Assembly (NCBI RefSeq): GCF_900120005.1 | Contig: NZ_LT635451.1 | Location: 219,399-283,398, forward strand | Length of the DNA stretch: 64,000 nt | Direction of reading: 5' to 3' | From: Holdemania sp. Marseille-P2844 | Lineage (GTDB): Bacteria; Bacillota_I; Bacilli_A; Erysipelotrichales; Erysipelotrichaceae | Shown here: positions 8,641-19,252 of the stretch, one piece after another | How the letters are laid out: each line of letters opens with the position of its first letter | Position numbering within the stretch: the stretch's first letter is position 1 | Translations under genes and position numbers: made by a program | Notes under the pieces: generated by a model | The model's database searches: none | Told to the model about the DNA's origin: nothing | The model's input: the letters and a program-made list of their open reading frames with translations, nothing else

Positions 8641-9906
8641 ATGGACAAGCAGATTTTCGCGGCGCTGGAGATAGCGGATCACGAAGTTAGATTGCTGGTA
8701 GGCGAGTTCTTCAATACTCGCTTTAATATAATCAAAGTCGAACGGGTTCCTGTGGCGGGCGTTCAGTTTCATCAGCTGACGGAACCCAATGAAATTGTCA
8801 AAGCGATCCGGAGGGCGGCGGAAAACGCTTCCCGCATGATCGGTGCACGGATTGAACGGGTTTTGTTATCCATTCCCTCGCGGGATATGATGCGCAAATC
8901 GCTGAAGATTACGGTGCCGGTTTCTTCTTTTGACCGCCGGGTAACCGTTCTTGATGTTCGGGAAGCGGTTAAAAACGCCATGAAAACGAAAATTGAGAAC
9001 GGACTGGCGCTGATCAGCGCAGTGTGCGTGCGGTATACGTGCAATGGGATCTCGACGCGGCGGATGCCGATCGGCGAGCTGTGCGACGAGCTGACGGTGG
9101 ACGTCGATTTGTTATGCGCGAACCGTAAGATCGCGTTTGAATATGTCAGCTGTGTCGAACAGGCGGGGCTGGAAGTGCTGGATATCAGTCTGGACAGCTT
9201 TGCGATCGCGAAGGAAGCGGCGTTGTTCGAGCAGACGATGGATCAGAATTTAATTTTAATCCGGCTGGAAGAACAGACGACGACTCTGTCGCTGTTGTCC
9301 AAGGGCAAGCTGGCGAGCTGTGAGATTATCGAACAGGGAATCGATCAGTGGAGCCAGGCGCTGGTGGAACGGTACGAACTGCCGCTGGCGGAAGCCGTCC
9401 GCTTAGTCAAATACAACACGCGATTGAATCAGCGTCGTCCGGTGCAGACGCCGATCTATATCTGGTCAAAAAATACAAAAACGTACACGCTTTCCGAAAA
9501 GGAACTGTGCGAAGCGATTCGGGAACCACTGGAATCCTGGATGGAACAGATTGAACAAATGTGCCGACCGATCCTCAAAGCGGGCAAGACGCAGATTGTG
9601 ATCGTCGGCGAAGGCGGCGAGCTGCAGGAAATCGCGGAATATGTCCAGGATCATCTGGGAGCGCCGGCGAAGGTGTATTATCCGGAAACCCTGGGTGTGC
9701 GCGACAGTGCGTTAACCGGGTGTCTGGGATTGTTCTATGCTTACAAGGATCAGCAGCCGCTGTTAAATACCGATCAGGTCGGCGTGAACGCCGCACAGTT
9801 TGAAAAAGCGGTGACGATCGGCGGGTTGAAGAAAGAAAAAACCAGCGTTGACGATTCGATTACAAAACGATTAAAAGACATGCTTTTTGAAGCCAAACAG
9901 AAATAG
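8641..9906 (+). CDS. ftsA: Cell division protein FtsA
   Basis: 421-residue actin-like ATPase that anchors FtsZ filaments to the membrane and recruits the divisome. The N-terminal phosphate-1 region (FAALEIADHEVRLLVGEF), the SHS2-type insert region and the later adenosine-binding IVIVGEGGEL motif are recognisable. The C-terminus is a short basic amphipathic helix (ITKRLKDMLFEAKQK), the membrane-targeting sequence. The gene sits 15 bp upstream of ftsZ, the conserved order. The sequence is rather diverged from model FtsA proteins, but context makes the call secure. Confidence 0.92.
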   Translation: MDKQIFAALEIADHEVRLLVGEFFNTRFNIIKVERVPVAGVQFHQLTEPNEIVKAIRRAAENASRMIGARIERVLLSIPSRDMMRKSLKITVPVSSFDRRVTVLDVREAVKNAMKTKIENGLALISAVCVRYTCNGISTRRMPIGELCDELTVDVDLLCANRKIAFEYVSCVEQAGLEVLDISLDSFAIAKEAALFEQTMDQNLILIRLEEQTTTLSLLSKGKLASCEIIEQGIDQWSQALVERYELPLAEAVRLVKYNTRLNQRRPVQTPIYIWSKNTKTYTLSEKELCEAIREPLESWMEQIEQMCRPILKAGKTQIVIVGEGGELQEIAEYVQDHLGAPAKVYYPETLGVRDSALTGCLGLFYAYKDQQPLLNTDQVGVNAAQFEKAVTIGGLKKEKTSVDDSITKRLKDMLFEAKQK

Positions 9907-9921
9907 GAAACGAGAGGATGA

Positions 9922-11004
<1,083 letters not shown>

Positions 11005-11018
11005 ACGAACGTGAATGA

Positions 11019-11046
11019 AGACGGAGCTTTGGTTCCGTCTTTTTTC
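11019..11046 (+). terminator. ftsAZ terminator
   Basis: AGACGGA / TCCGTCT stem, loop of 8 nt, then TTTTTC. Confidence 0.9.
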
Positions 11047-11115
11047 TTGTTCTGGTTGAAAGCGCTTGATCGTGGTAAAATAAGAATAGAAGCAATGCGG
11101 AAGGAGGTCCCAGTC

Positions 11116-11574
11116 ATGGATCTGGTTTACCTGGATTCTGATATTCTCGGCGACAGTTATGACGCGCAGCTTTGCCGGAAACGTTTTATTCGTTATGCGC
11201 AGGATCATCCGCCGGTATTAATCGCCGTTGCGCGGGTTGGCGAAGCGGAAAGAGAAGTCTGGAACAGCCTGAAACAGGCATGTTCTTTTGTGCGTTATTT
11301 TCTTGATGATCAACATCCGTGCGAGCAGCTTGACGGGATGACGGTTGAGCTTCAGGAGCAGTGTCTGCAATGCGGAAACTGGCAGATCAAACCGGAACGG
11401 GGCGCGGCTGCCTGGATTCAGGCGGAAACCGGCGTCAGCTGGCGCTACATCGTATTGGATATGTTAAGCGATCCTGCGTTTTCCTATTATCACCACATGA
11501 AGACGTTTTCCGACCTGCATTCGGCCTATGTCTACATTCGAATTCGAAACGGAATTCATAAAATTTTGAATTAA
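11116..11574 (+). CDS. Hypothetical protein, 152 aa
   Basis: I do not recognise the family. It is a soluble, mildly acidic protein without TM segments or repeats. A single CLQCGNWQ Cys pair near the middle is not a full zinc motif. The start is ATG 11116 behind AAGGAGGT; a longer open frame runs back into the ftsZ terminator and is rejected. It stands alone between the ftsAZ terminator and the promoter of the DUF2089 operon. A division- or envelope-related role is possible from position only. Confidence 0.6.
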   Translation: MDLVYLDSDILGDSYDAQLCRKRFIRYAQDHPPVLIAVARVGEAEREVWNSLKQACSFVRYFLDDQHPCEQLDGMTVELQEQCLQCGNWQIKPERGAAAWIQAETGVSWRYIVLDMLSDPAFSYYHHMKTFSDLHSAYVYIRIRNGIHKILN

Positions 11575-11620
11575 TGTTATTTAAATAATTAATCAATATA
11601 TTAAAAATATTAAAAAGTTC

Positions 11621-11648
11621 TTGAAATAATTCAAATATAATTTATAAT
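11621..11648 (+). promoter_or_regulatory. Promoter of the DUF2089 operon
   Basis: TTGAAA-16 bp-TATAAT within a strikingly AT-rich stretch (11570-11650), 20 bp before the first start codon. The close spacing implies a very short leader. Confidence 0.85.
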
Positions 11649-11668
11649 ATTCTCAGGAGGACACGAGG

Positions 11669-11953
11669 ATGGCCAAAAAGATTAAGATCATTGTGGAGTC
11701 GCCTGAACAAAATGTCGTGATTCCGGCAATTCCGCTGAGCGCCGCCGCGGCAATCTTGAAAGTTGTGCTGTGGGGATCGCAGTATGTTCCGGCTCAGTCG
11801 CGCGATGAAAGCGTGCAGCTCCTGCTGGATAACCGCGACGCGATTCTGGACCTGGTGCAGACGTCGGTCAGGGAATTGAAAGCCTGCGAGCCATTCCGGC
11901 TGGTCGAGGTGGAATCCGGTCCGAATCGGGTGCTCATTGATATTTTAGGATAA
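11669..11953 (+). CDS. Small protein resembling the C-terminal part of SHOCT-like proteins
   Basis: 94 residues, first gene of a three-gene operon with AGGAGG sites before every start. No named family is obvious. By eye its middle (VVIPAIPLSAAAAILKVVL) and tail (LVEVESGPNRVLIDIL) run parallel to the segments VNVPVSLIRAGL and LVDVVSAEGDKVRIVVE of the third operon gene, so the two may share a domain. Function unknown. Its association with the DUF2089 regulator suggests a role in envelope-stress type regulation, which is inference. Confidence 0.65.
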   Translation: MAKKIKIIVESPEQNVVIPAIPLSAAAAILKVVLWGSQYVPAQSRDESVQLLLDNRDAILDLVQTSVRELKACEPFRLVEVESGPNRVLIDILG

Positions 11954-11965
11954 GGAGGAAACACG

Positions 11966-12334
11966 ATGCGAAATGAAGTGTTCGGAACGTGTCCAGTCTG
12001 CGGCAATCAGCTGCTTGCGACACGGTTAACCTGTACCCGCTGTCATACGGAGATTACCGGCGAGTTTGCCTTATCCCGTTTCAGTTATCTGAATCGAGAT
12101 GAACTGCAGTTCGTCGAGACCTTTATCAGGGTTCAGGGCAACATCAAGGAAATGGAAAAGGAATTCAATATTTCCTATCCGACGGTCAAGAAAATGCTGG
12201 ATACGATCATCACCAAGATGGGCTTTCCGGTCAAGCAGGAAGCAGAACCTGCCGTCCGTGCCGACGATGTGCTCTCACGGCTGCAGCAGGGCGAGATCAG
12301 CGCCGAAGAAGCGATTGCGCTGTTAAAAAAGTAG
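11966..12334 (+). CDS. DUF2089 family protein (zinc ribbon plus HTH-like region)
   Basis: 122 residues. The N-terminal CPVCGN...CTRCH is a two-pair zinc ribbon (about residues 9-27). The following helical part (YLNRDELQFVETFIRVQGN, then ISYPTVKKMLD) resembles sigma-70 region 4 or a winged-helix DNA-binding unit, as in DUF2089 proteins. The final ~20 residues (LSRLQQGEISAEEAIALLKK) look like a SHOCT-type helical motif shared with the next gene. Likely the transcriptional regulator of this operon. Start preceded by AAGGAGG. Confidence 0.85.
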   Translation: MRNEVFGTCPVCGNQLLATRLTCTRCHTEITGEFALSRFSYLNRDELQFVETFIRVQGNIKEMEKEFNISYPTVKKMLDTIITKMGFPVKQEAEPAVRADDVLSRLQQGEISAEEAIALLKK

Positions 12335-12344
12335 GAGGAACAAC

Positions 12345-12755
12345 ATGAACTCCCGAGAAAAAATTATGGAAATGGTCAAAGATGGCACGCTGAGCGTGGA
12401 AGAAGGGCTGCGGCTGCTGGATGCGATCGAAGAAAGTGAAAAACGCACGGAGAAGACGTCCAAACCGGCTGAATCGGAGGTGCGTCCGTTGATTTACAGC
12501 GCGCCTTCCCATCCGAAAATGCTGCGGATTCAGGTTGAGTCGGCCAATAACGATCGGGTGCGCGTCAATGTGCCGGTGTCGCTAATCCGCGCAGGTCTGG
12601 ATTTCACCAAACAGATGAAGCTCAGCGGAATGGACGTGGATCTGAAAGGCGTGGATCTTGACTTGATCATGAAACTGGTTGAAGACGGTCAGGTCGGCGA
12701 ACTGGTCGACGTGGTTTCGGCGGAAGGCGACAAAGTTCGGATCGTCGTCGAATAG
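12345..12755 (+). CDS. SHOCT-like domain protein (YvlB N-terminal type)
   Basis: 136 residues. The N-terminus (EKIMEMVKDGTLSVEEGLRLLDAIE) is a SHOCT-like helical hairpin. A linker follows, then a small beta-rich region MLRIQVESANNDRVRVNVP...LIRAGL and a C-terminal LVDVVSAEGDKVRIVVE. In Firmicutes such proteins travel with DUF2089 regulators and sometimes with lia/yvl-type membrane-stress genes; no membrane partner is present here. The operon ends at the terminator 12 bp downstream. Confidence 0.8.
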   Translation: MNSREKIMEMVKDGTLSVEEGLRLLDAIEESEKRTEKTSKPAESEVRPLIYSAPSHPKMLRIQVESANNDRVRVNVPVSLIRAGLDFTKQMKLSGMDVDLKGVDLDLIMKLVEDGQVGELVDVVSAEGDKVRIVVE

Positions 12756-12767
12756 TCATTCAATTTT

Positions 12768-12792
12768 AAGGAAGCGAAGGCTTCCTTTTTGC
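12768..12792 (+). terminator. Terminator of the DUF2089 operon
   Basis: AAGGAAGC / GCTTCCTT perfect 8-bp stem, GAAG loop, T tract. Confidence 0.92.
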
Positions 12793-12828
12793 GTCGTTGT
12801 CCGTATAATTAGAGAAGAGGTGTTGAAT

Positions 12829-13974
12829 ATGCTGAAAGAAGAGTGCCGTTTGTTCCAAAAGGTCTGGCTGGGCTGGACAGAATCACAGATGGATCAGTTT
12901 GTCCGGATCGGGACGCAGTTAGCGCAGGCGCTGGCGGAAGGCCGGAAGGTGTATGCCTTCGGGATCGGCGAGGATCATTGGTTTGCGGAAGAGCTGACGG
13001 CCCGGCTGCAGGGACATCCTGAAATCATCGGTCTGTTTCCCCGTGAGCTGATGACCTACGATCGCCGCTATGCCTCGTTAATCCGATGTCCGGAATATGC
13101 CAGGGTGCTGATCGAAGCCTGGAAAATAGAGCGAAATGATTTGGTTTTGTCCTTCCACAGTCAGGATACGCCGCTGTATGCCGCGATGGAAAAGCATTGC
13201 CGCCGGTTAGGGATTCAATGGCAGATGCTGCAGGCGGACCGGCAGACGGAAGTGCCGGGATTGTTCAGCGTAGAAGAACGTTTTCTGCCTATGCTGCAGG
13301 TCTATGGCGCCCAGGCGGTCAATGCCGTCAGTTTTGCGTTGGCGGCCGGGATGGATCCCGCCAGCGCTGTGCATGAACTGAATAAAAGCATGCTGGAAAT
13401 TTTGGAACAATTTGAACAGACCCAACTGCCTTCGATCGCCAAAGTCACTGAGGAGTTGGAGCGGAAGCAAGGCCGGCTGATCGTCATGGGCAGCGGTCAT
13501 TCGCACATGCTTCAGGATTTGATGGCGCAGGAGAAGACGCCGGATAACGTCGTTCCGATTCTGGAACAGGAATTGATGGTATTCGATCCAGTCCAGAGCG
13601 GCTGGACGCAGAAGCAGCGCGACTATGCCCAGATGTTGATTGATAAATATAAAATTCAACCCCAGGACGTATTCCTGATGCCGTCCAACACCGGGAAAAG
13701 TGTGATGAACGTCGAGCTGGCGCGGTTGTTGTGGTCGAATAAAACGACGGTCGCGGCAATCACGAACATGAAACAGTCGCCGGTGATCAAGTCCGATCAT
13801 CCCAGCGGCCGGCGCTTGTTTGAGACGGCGGATATTGTGATCGACAACTGCTGCGTCAACAAGGACGCCTGCCTGACAATCGACGGTCAGCGACGTTGTC
13901 CGTTGTCCTCGGTGACGGTGTTGCTTTGCGGGGTTCTGCTTCTGGAACAGCTGCATGAACTCAGCGCAGAGTAA
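12829..13974 (+). CDS. Double SIS-domain protein (UPF0309-like)
   Basis: 381 residues with two sugar-isomerase (SIS) folds in tandem. The first spans about 20-150 (FGIGEDHW; RNDLVLSFHSQDTP). The second spans about 220-370 (LIVMGSGHSHM; MPSNTGKSVMNVELA; ADIVIDN) and is the better conserved copy. SIS proteins bind phosphosugars as isomerases, etherase-like enzymes or regulators. No transporter or kinase neighbour shows which sugar. Start ATG 12829 behind AGAGGTG; the longer frame back into the SHOCT gene is rejected. Confidence 0.82.
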   Translation: MLKEECRLFQKVWLGWTESQMDQFVRIGTQLAQALAEGRKVYAFGIGEDHWFAEELTARLQGHPEIIGLFPRELMTYDRRYASLIRCPEYARVLIEAWKIERNDLVLSFHSQDTPLYAAMEKHCRRLGIQWQMLQADRQTEVPGLFSVEERFLPMLQVYGAQAVNAVSFALAAGMDPASAVHELNKSMLEILEQFEQTQLPSIAKVTEELERKQGRLIVMGSGHSHMLQDLMAQEKTPDNVVPILEQELMVFDPVQSGWTQKQRDYAQMLIDKYKIQPQDVFLMPSNTGKSVMNVELARLLWSNKTTVAAITNMKQSPVIKSDHPSGRRLFETADIVIDNCCVNKDACLTIDGQRRCPLSSVTVLLCGVLLLEQLHELSAE

Positions 13975-14161
13975 GAAAAACAGAATTTAATGTGAGATAT
14001 AGAAGGTCAGTAAACAAAGGCTGGAAAAAGCACAAAAAGTTAAAAAGATGGGAATGCTGCGAAAATAGGTTTCCATCTTTATTTCATATGAATAATAAAC
14101 AATTTGTAAATGAACATCATCTTGTTTTGCGGTATGATTAAAGCAGATAAAGAGGATTTTT

Positions 14162-14706
14162 ATGATGGAAAAAGAACGCAGCGACGAATTATTGAATCGG
14201 GGCGCGAAAGCGTATCAAAGCGAAACGCCGGAAGGCTTCAGGACGGCTGTGCGGTATTATCTGGAATCCGCCAGTCTGGGTAATGGTCAGGCGATGACGA
14301 ATTTGGGTTATGTTATACCTATGGGCGGGGCGTGACGAAGAATCCGGCCGAAAGATTCCGCTATTTTGTGCAGGCGGCGAAGCTGGGAAATCCCGAAGCG
14401 ATTATGAAGGTTGCCGACGCTTACCAACGTGGTCAATTTGTTAAAAAGGATGAAATCCGGGCGTTTCAGTTTTACCGCAAGCTGTTTCAGCATCTGCGGG
14501 AAACGGGAGAGCTTATGGATTATCCGGAGGTCTGCCTGCGCTTAGGTCGATGTTATTTGGAAGGAAAAGGGACCGAAGCAGATTTACGGCAGGCGCGGCG
14601 GTTTTTAGTGCTGGCGGTGCACGGCTACTCCCTGCATGAGGATCAATATTTCTACTATCCGAAACAGCGCCGTCAGGCAGAAGAACTGCTTCGGCAATGT
14701 CAATAA
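14162..14706 (+). pseudogene. Sel1/TPR-repeat protein, broken by a -1 frameshift
   Basis: The first frame (ATG 14162, behind AAAGAGG) encodes a helical start ending AMTNLGYVIPMGGA-stop. The next frame continues exactly where a Sel1 repeat should (TKNPAERFRYFVQAAKLGN). Adding one base near 14308-14312 restores YTYGRGVTKNPAERF, a canonical Sel1 repeat. The whole would be about 180 residues with several Sel1 units (ADAYQRGQFVKKDEIRAFQFY; LGRCYLEGKGTEADLRQARRF). Sel1 proteins are protein-interaction scaffolds. Real decay or a sequence error are both possible; the neighbouring lipoprotein gene is also damaged. Confidence 0.8.
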
Positions 14707-14751
14707 ACGCAGGCTGACTAAGAATTCAAGACGTGGGAAAGGGGGAAAATT

Positions 14752-16352
14752 ATGCAGCGGAAAAAGCGAAGCCTCAGGATCGTGGCCGTGCTGGCTGTCC
14801 TGTTTGGCGGATGCGTACCAGCTTCTTCGCCGATAGAACCGACTCCCGTCGTTTCGCCGGCTGTCATCTCGGCAGAGACGGCGTTTACCATTACACTTTC
14901 ACCTGCGGATGAAACAGGCTTCGATATTACTCAGCCCTTAAATCAGGTTGAGATCACCAATCATACTGATCAGGAAATCCAGATCCTTTCTCTGGATCTT
15001 AAAGGCAACCGAGGCGGAATCCGCGAAATTCCGATCAACCGCACACTGGGACCGCAGGAAATGGGCTGTTATTTCATTGCGGGGGAATATCGCAAGGATA
15101 TCGATCCGGTGGCGGCGGTGACGTTTGCCAGCCAGGCCGCCGCGAGCGTGACAAAATATGATTATGATTCGCAGAAAACAGAAACGCTGAAGCGGGAGAA
15201 TCCCCCGGCGCCGTTTCAGTTCAATTTCGCATCGACCGTGCTCGTCAGAACGACTGATGCAGGTTTTCAGTTCGCCATTCTGCCGGGGAAGCAGGCATCC
15301 TTGCGCGAAGTCGAAACGCCTTACGGCGGATACTGCACGCTGGAGGATGAGCTGCTTGACAATCAATATCGCTATGGCAAGAAGCTCTTTTACAGCTTTG
15401 TAGACACAAAGCTGGAGCTGGGGGATCAGGAAAAAGCGTACATTGAGAACCTGATGCTTCGCTATAACTGCGATTACGCTTATAATGGCGAATATGATCC
15501 GGTAAGGATCATGGAGGAATATGCCCTGTTAAGAACTTATTCGCTGATGAAGTCAGAGGATCCAGATCATCCCTACTGGCTTTTGTATTGTACTCCCGAT
15601 GTTTATGCGTTCACCCCGGCGCAATGGGAAGCGGCACAAGCGCAGAAGCTGACGTGGGAACAGCTCTGGCCGATGCTGAAGGAAGAACCGAATTCCTGCC
15701 AACAGATTTACTTTCAGGGCTGGGATGCTCCGCTGACAGACGCTGACCGAACCTGTGTGATTTAAAAGAAATTCCGGCCTGCTTTGAAGGAGAACCGGAA
15801 AAGTCTGAAATCGGCGCGGATAAACCGGTGATTTATCTTTATAAGGATACGGAAATCGACTTCACGCTGACCTTGGGGACGCCGCCGACGCTCAGCTATC
15901 CGCAGTATCGGCAGGGATGGTCAGGCACGGTGACGGCAGAGGATTTGATTATTCAGGATCGCCGCTATCCATATCTCTATTACGAAGCGCAGATCCCGGA
16001 TGACTTCGACTTTGATTAAGGGTTTGTCGTAGCCCGTGAGGATACCGTCGGTTTCTTAGAGGAAAAGCTGGCGATTCTGGGCTTAAATGAAAGGGAGAGC
16101 GCCGATTTCATCACCTACTGGCTGCCGGTCCTCTCCCAATCCGACTATAACCGGATTACGTTTCCCTGCGCCGATTATGCCCGGCTCGTTCCGCTTCAAT
16201 GCCAGCCGCAGCCGGATACACTGATCCGCGTCTATATGCTCTCGGAAGGTCTGGACGAGGCGGTTGTAATGGAGCCGCAGACGTTAGACCCGGCCCCGGC
16301 CAGAACCGGATTTACTGTTGTGGAATGGGGCGGCAGCCGCCGCAATTCATAA
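14752..16352 (+). pseudogene. Lipoprotein gene with KPVIYLY-type C-terminal domain, interrupted by frameshift and stop
   Basis: ATG 14752 (behind AAAGGGGG) begins a signal peptide with lipobox LFGGC. The first frame ends at 15765 (RTCVI-stop). Removing the extra GT in the GTGTG at about 15757-15761 continues as TCDLKEIPACFEGEPE into ADKPVIYLYKDTEI, a domain I know from many Firmicute proteins (KPVIYLYP...FTVVEWGG). That second frame has an in-frame TAA at 16017 where the family has DF-x-KGF, consistent with Lys AAA/AAG to TAA. It then continues through FLEEKLAILGLNERE and YWLPVL to GFTVVEWGG before the true stop at 16350. Two independent lesions argue for a pseudogene. Confidence 0.8.
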
Positions 16353-16376
16353 ACATTTGTCAAAGAAAGTCCAAAA

Positions 16377-16399
16377 CCGGAGGAATCCGGCTTTTTTTG
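16377..16399 (+). terminator. Terminator after the broken lipoprotein gene
   Basis: CCGGA / TCCGG with a GGAA loop, then a 7-T tract. Confidence 0.75.
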
Positions 16400-16487
16400 G
16401 CACGCTTTGCGGACGATCCGGCGCTGCGCCGCGTTCTAATCCGAGGGGATTTGCGATATAGATGGGAATAGGTAAAGGAGAAGTGCT

Positions 16488-19109
16488 ATGCCCTATCGTC
16501 AAACTATACAGGAACTGGAAGCAGCAACACTGACTAACGCCCGCGAGGGCCTGAGTGAAAAAGAAGCGGCCGCCCGGCTGCAGCGCTTCGGCGGCAACGA
16601 GCTGGAAAAGAAAAAAGAAGAATCACTGCTGAAAAAAATCGCGGAACAATTCAATGATCCGATGATCCTGATTCTGATCCTCGGGGCCGTGATCTCCATT
16701 TTTCTGCATGAGGTGATGGATTCCGTCATCATCGTTGCGGTGATTACGATCAACGCGCTGATCGGCGTATTCCAGGAATGGAAGGCGGAAAAAGCGCTGC
16801 ACGCGCTGGAAAAAATGACTGCGATGAAAGCTGTGGTCAAGCGTGACGGACAGCTGAAGCAGATCGACGCGGCCGAGCTGGTTTTGGGTGATCTGGTGTT
16901 TCTGGAAGCCGGCAACTTCGTGCCGGCGGATCTGCGCTTAATTGAAACCGTACATCTGAAAGTGGAGGAATCCAGTCTGACCGGCGAATCGGTGCCGGTC
17001 GATAAGGATGCCTCGGCGCGTTACCCTAAAGATCAGACGCTGCCGCTGGCGGATCAGAAAAACATGGCGTTTTCCTCGACGATCGTCTTGGACGGCAACG
17101 CCGCGGGGTTGGTCGTGGCAACGGGCATGGACAGCGAGATCGGCAAGATCGCGAAGCTTTTGCAGCATGAGGAAAAGCTGCTGACGCCCTTGCAGCGGCG
17201 TTTGGCTGAGTTGTCAAAGGTGCTGGGGGCGCTGTCGGTCATCATCTGTGCGGCAATTTTTGTGATCGCCGTCATTCAGAAACGCGATCTGTTTGAAATG
17301 CTGCTGACGTCGATTTCCCTGGCGGTGGCGGCGATTCCCGAGGGACTGCCGGCGGTCGTGACGATTTCCCTGGCGCTGGGCGTCCAGAAAATGAGCGATC
17401 ATCACGCGATCGCGCGCAAGCTGCACGCCGTGGAAACACTCGGCCAGGTTTCGGTCATCTGTACGGATAAAACCGGGACGCTGACGCAGAACCGGATGAC
17501 GGTTGTCGCGTACTATCTGAATGGTAAAATCCAGACAACGTCGCAGAAAGTGACGGAACGGAGGCTGAAGGAAGGCTTCTATCTGTGCGGCAACGCCAAG
17601 CTTGACGCAGAGGGTGTCATCGGCGATCCGACCGAAGTGGCGCTGATGCGCTGGGCGCTGGATAACGGCGTCGACGCCGCGCAGATCATCCGGCAGTTCC
17701 CGCGTGTTGCCGAGATTCCGTTTGATTCCCGGCGCAAACGGATGAGCACTGTGCATCAGACGGGCTTGGAAAAAATCGTCTATGTCAAGGGCGCGTTGGA
17801 AAGCGTGCTGCCGTTATGTACGCATTTGTGGCAGGATGGCCGGCGGGTGGAGCTGACAACGCCGATGCGGCGGCAGATTGAGGAAGCCGCCGCACAGATG
17901 GCCGGCGAAGCGCTGCGCGTGCTGGTGCTGGCGACGCGCACCGTCGCCTCGCTGGACGAGAGTCAGTTTGAAACCCGGTTATGTTTTATCGGAATGGCAG
18001 GGATGATCGATCCCCCGAAGGAAGGTGTCAAAGAAGCGATTGCGTTGGCGCATAAAGCAGGCATCGACGTCGTGATGATCACCGGCGATCATCCGGAGAC
18101 CGCGCTGGCCATCGGCCGCCAGTTAGGCATCGCCCAATCGCTGGCGCAGGTGCTGACCTCGGTGCAGATGCAGGATCTGAGCGATGATCAGCTGGCTCAG
18201 GCCTGTCAGCGCATCCGGATTGTCGCACGCGCCACGCCGCAGGATAAGGTCCGGATTGTGAAAGCCTACCAGTTGGATGAAAAGATCGTGGCGATGACCG
18301 GCGACGGGGTGAACGACGCGCCTTCATTGAAGCAGGCCGACGTCGGCATCGCGATGGGCAGCGGAACGGAGGTATCGCGGCAGACGTCCGATCTGATTCT
18401 GACGGACGATAATTTCGCGACGATCATCAGCGCGGTCGAGGAAGGCCGCAACATTTATCTCAATATCCAGAAGGCTGTGCTGTATCTGCTTTCCTGCAAT
18501 CTGGGGGAAATCACGACGCTGTTTCTGGCAATCGTGCTGATGCCGATCGCCCCGGCGCCGCTCTCGGCGATTCAGATTCTGTGGATCAATCTGGTTACCG
18601 ATGCGTTCCCGGCGCTGTCGCTGGCCGCCGAACCACAGGATCCCTATATTATGGATCAGAAACCCCGCGTGGCGACGGAAAGTCTGTTCGCCAACGGCGG
18701 CTGGGCGTTCATGGTGCTCAATGGTCTGTATATCGGCACGATCTCGTTAGTCGCGTTCAAATTCGGATCAAACTATGATCCCCGTACAGCACATACGATG
18801 ACGTTCATGGTCCTGTCGATCGCGCAGCTGTTCCACAGCTTGAATCTGCGCAGTCTGGACCACTCGATTTTCAAGGTTGGGATTCTCCGCAATAAGCTGT
18901 TGTTAGCGACGTTTGTGATCGGCGTGGCGCTGCAGGTGATGGTGGTGAATCTGCCGATCTTCCAGATGATTCTGAAAACCGCAGCGCTGGACTGGACCTG
19001 CTGGGCCGTCGTGTTCGGTTTGTCCGCAAGCCTGATTTTGATCAACGAGATCTCCAAATTATTCAATCCTGTCAACCATTCATCGCGTCCTCTCTCCCGG
19101 AAATCCTGA
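16488..19109 (+). CDS. Cation-transporting P-type ATPase, calcium type (P2A)
   Basis: 873-residue membrane pump. Order seen: cation_ATPase_N region, two TM helices, actuator domain with TGES (EESSLTGESVPVD), a TM pair with the ion-site motif AAIPEGLPAVV, the phosphorylation motif CTDKTGTLTQN, nucleotide-binding domain, GDGVNDAP hinge and the six-helix C-terminal TM block. The PEGLP motif places it with SERCA/PMCA-like Ca2+ pumps rather than heavy-metal or K+ ATPases. Single gene with AAAGGAG before ATG and a terminator overlapping its last codons. Confidence 0.93.
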   Translation: MPYRQTIQELEAATLTNAREGLSEKEAAARLQRFGGNELEKKKEESLLKKIAEQFNDPMILILILGAVISIFLHEVMDSVIIVAVITINALIGVFQEWKAEKALHALEKMTAMKAVVKRDGQLKQIDAAELVLGDLVFLEAGNFVPADLRLIETVHLKVEESSLTGESVPVDKDASARYPKDQTLPLADQKNMAFSSTIVLDGNAAGLVVATGMDSEIGKIAKLLQHEEKLLTPLQRRLAELSKVLGALSVIICAAIFVIAVIQKRDLFEMLLTSISLAVAAIPEGLPAVVTISLALGVQKMSDHHAIARKLHAVETLGQVSVICTDKTGTLTQNRMTVVAYYLNGKIQTTSQKVTERRLKEGFYLCGNAKLDAEGVIGDPTEVALMRWALDNGVDAAQIIRQFPRVAEIPFDSRRKRMSTVHQTGLEKIVYVKGALESVLPLCTHLWQDGRRVELTTPMRRQIEEAAAQMAGEALRVLVLATRTVASLDESQFETRLCFIGMAGMIDPPKEGVKEAIALAHKAGIDVVMITGDHPETALAIGRQLGIAQSLAQVLTSVQMQDLSDDQLAQACQRIRIVARATPQDKVRIVKAYQLDEKIVAMTGDGVNDAPSLKQADVGIAMGSGTEVSRQTSDLILTDDNFATIISAVEEGRNIYLNIQKAVLYLLSCNLGEITTLFLAIVLMPIAPAPLSAIQILWINLVTDAFPALSLAAEPQDPYIMDQKPRVATESLFANGGWAFMVLNGLYIGTISLVAFKFGSNYDPRTAHTMTFMVLSIAQLFHSLNLRSLDHSIFKVGILRNKLLLATFVIGVALQVMVVNLPIFQMILKTAALDWTCWAVVFGLSASLILINEISKLFNPVNHSSRPLSRKS

Positions 19110-19122
19110 TCCGGGAGTTTTT
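19094..19122 (+). terminator. Terminator overlapping the ATPase stop codon
   Basis: CTCCCGG / CCGGGAG followed by TTTTT; the 5' arm lies inside the coding sequence. Confidence 0.88.
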
Positions 19123-19252
19123 CAAATTTCTTACAAAGCGCAGAAACTTCTGCAGGGCGCAGGACTCTATGTTAAAATAAATCCAGTGTAAATCGGATAA
19201 ACGCATCGCAATCCGCGATGTTCAAATGCTAAACCTCTGGAGGACTGCCGAC

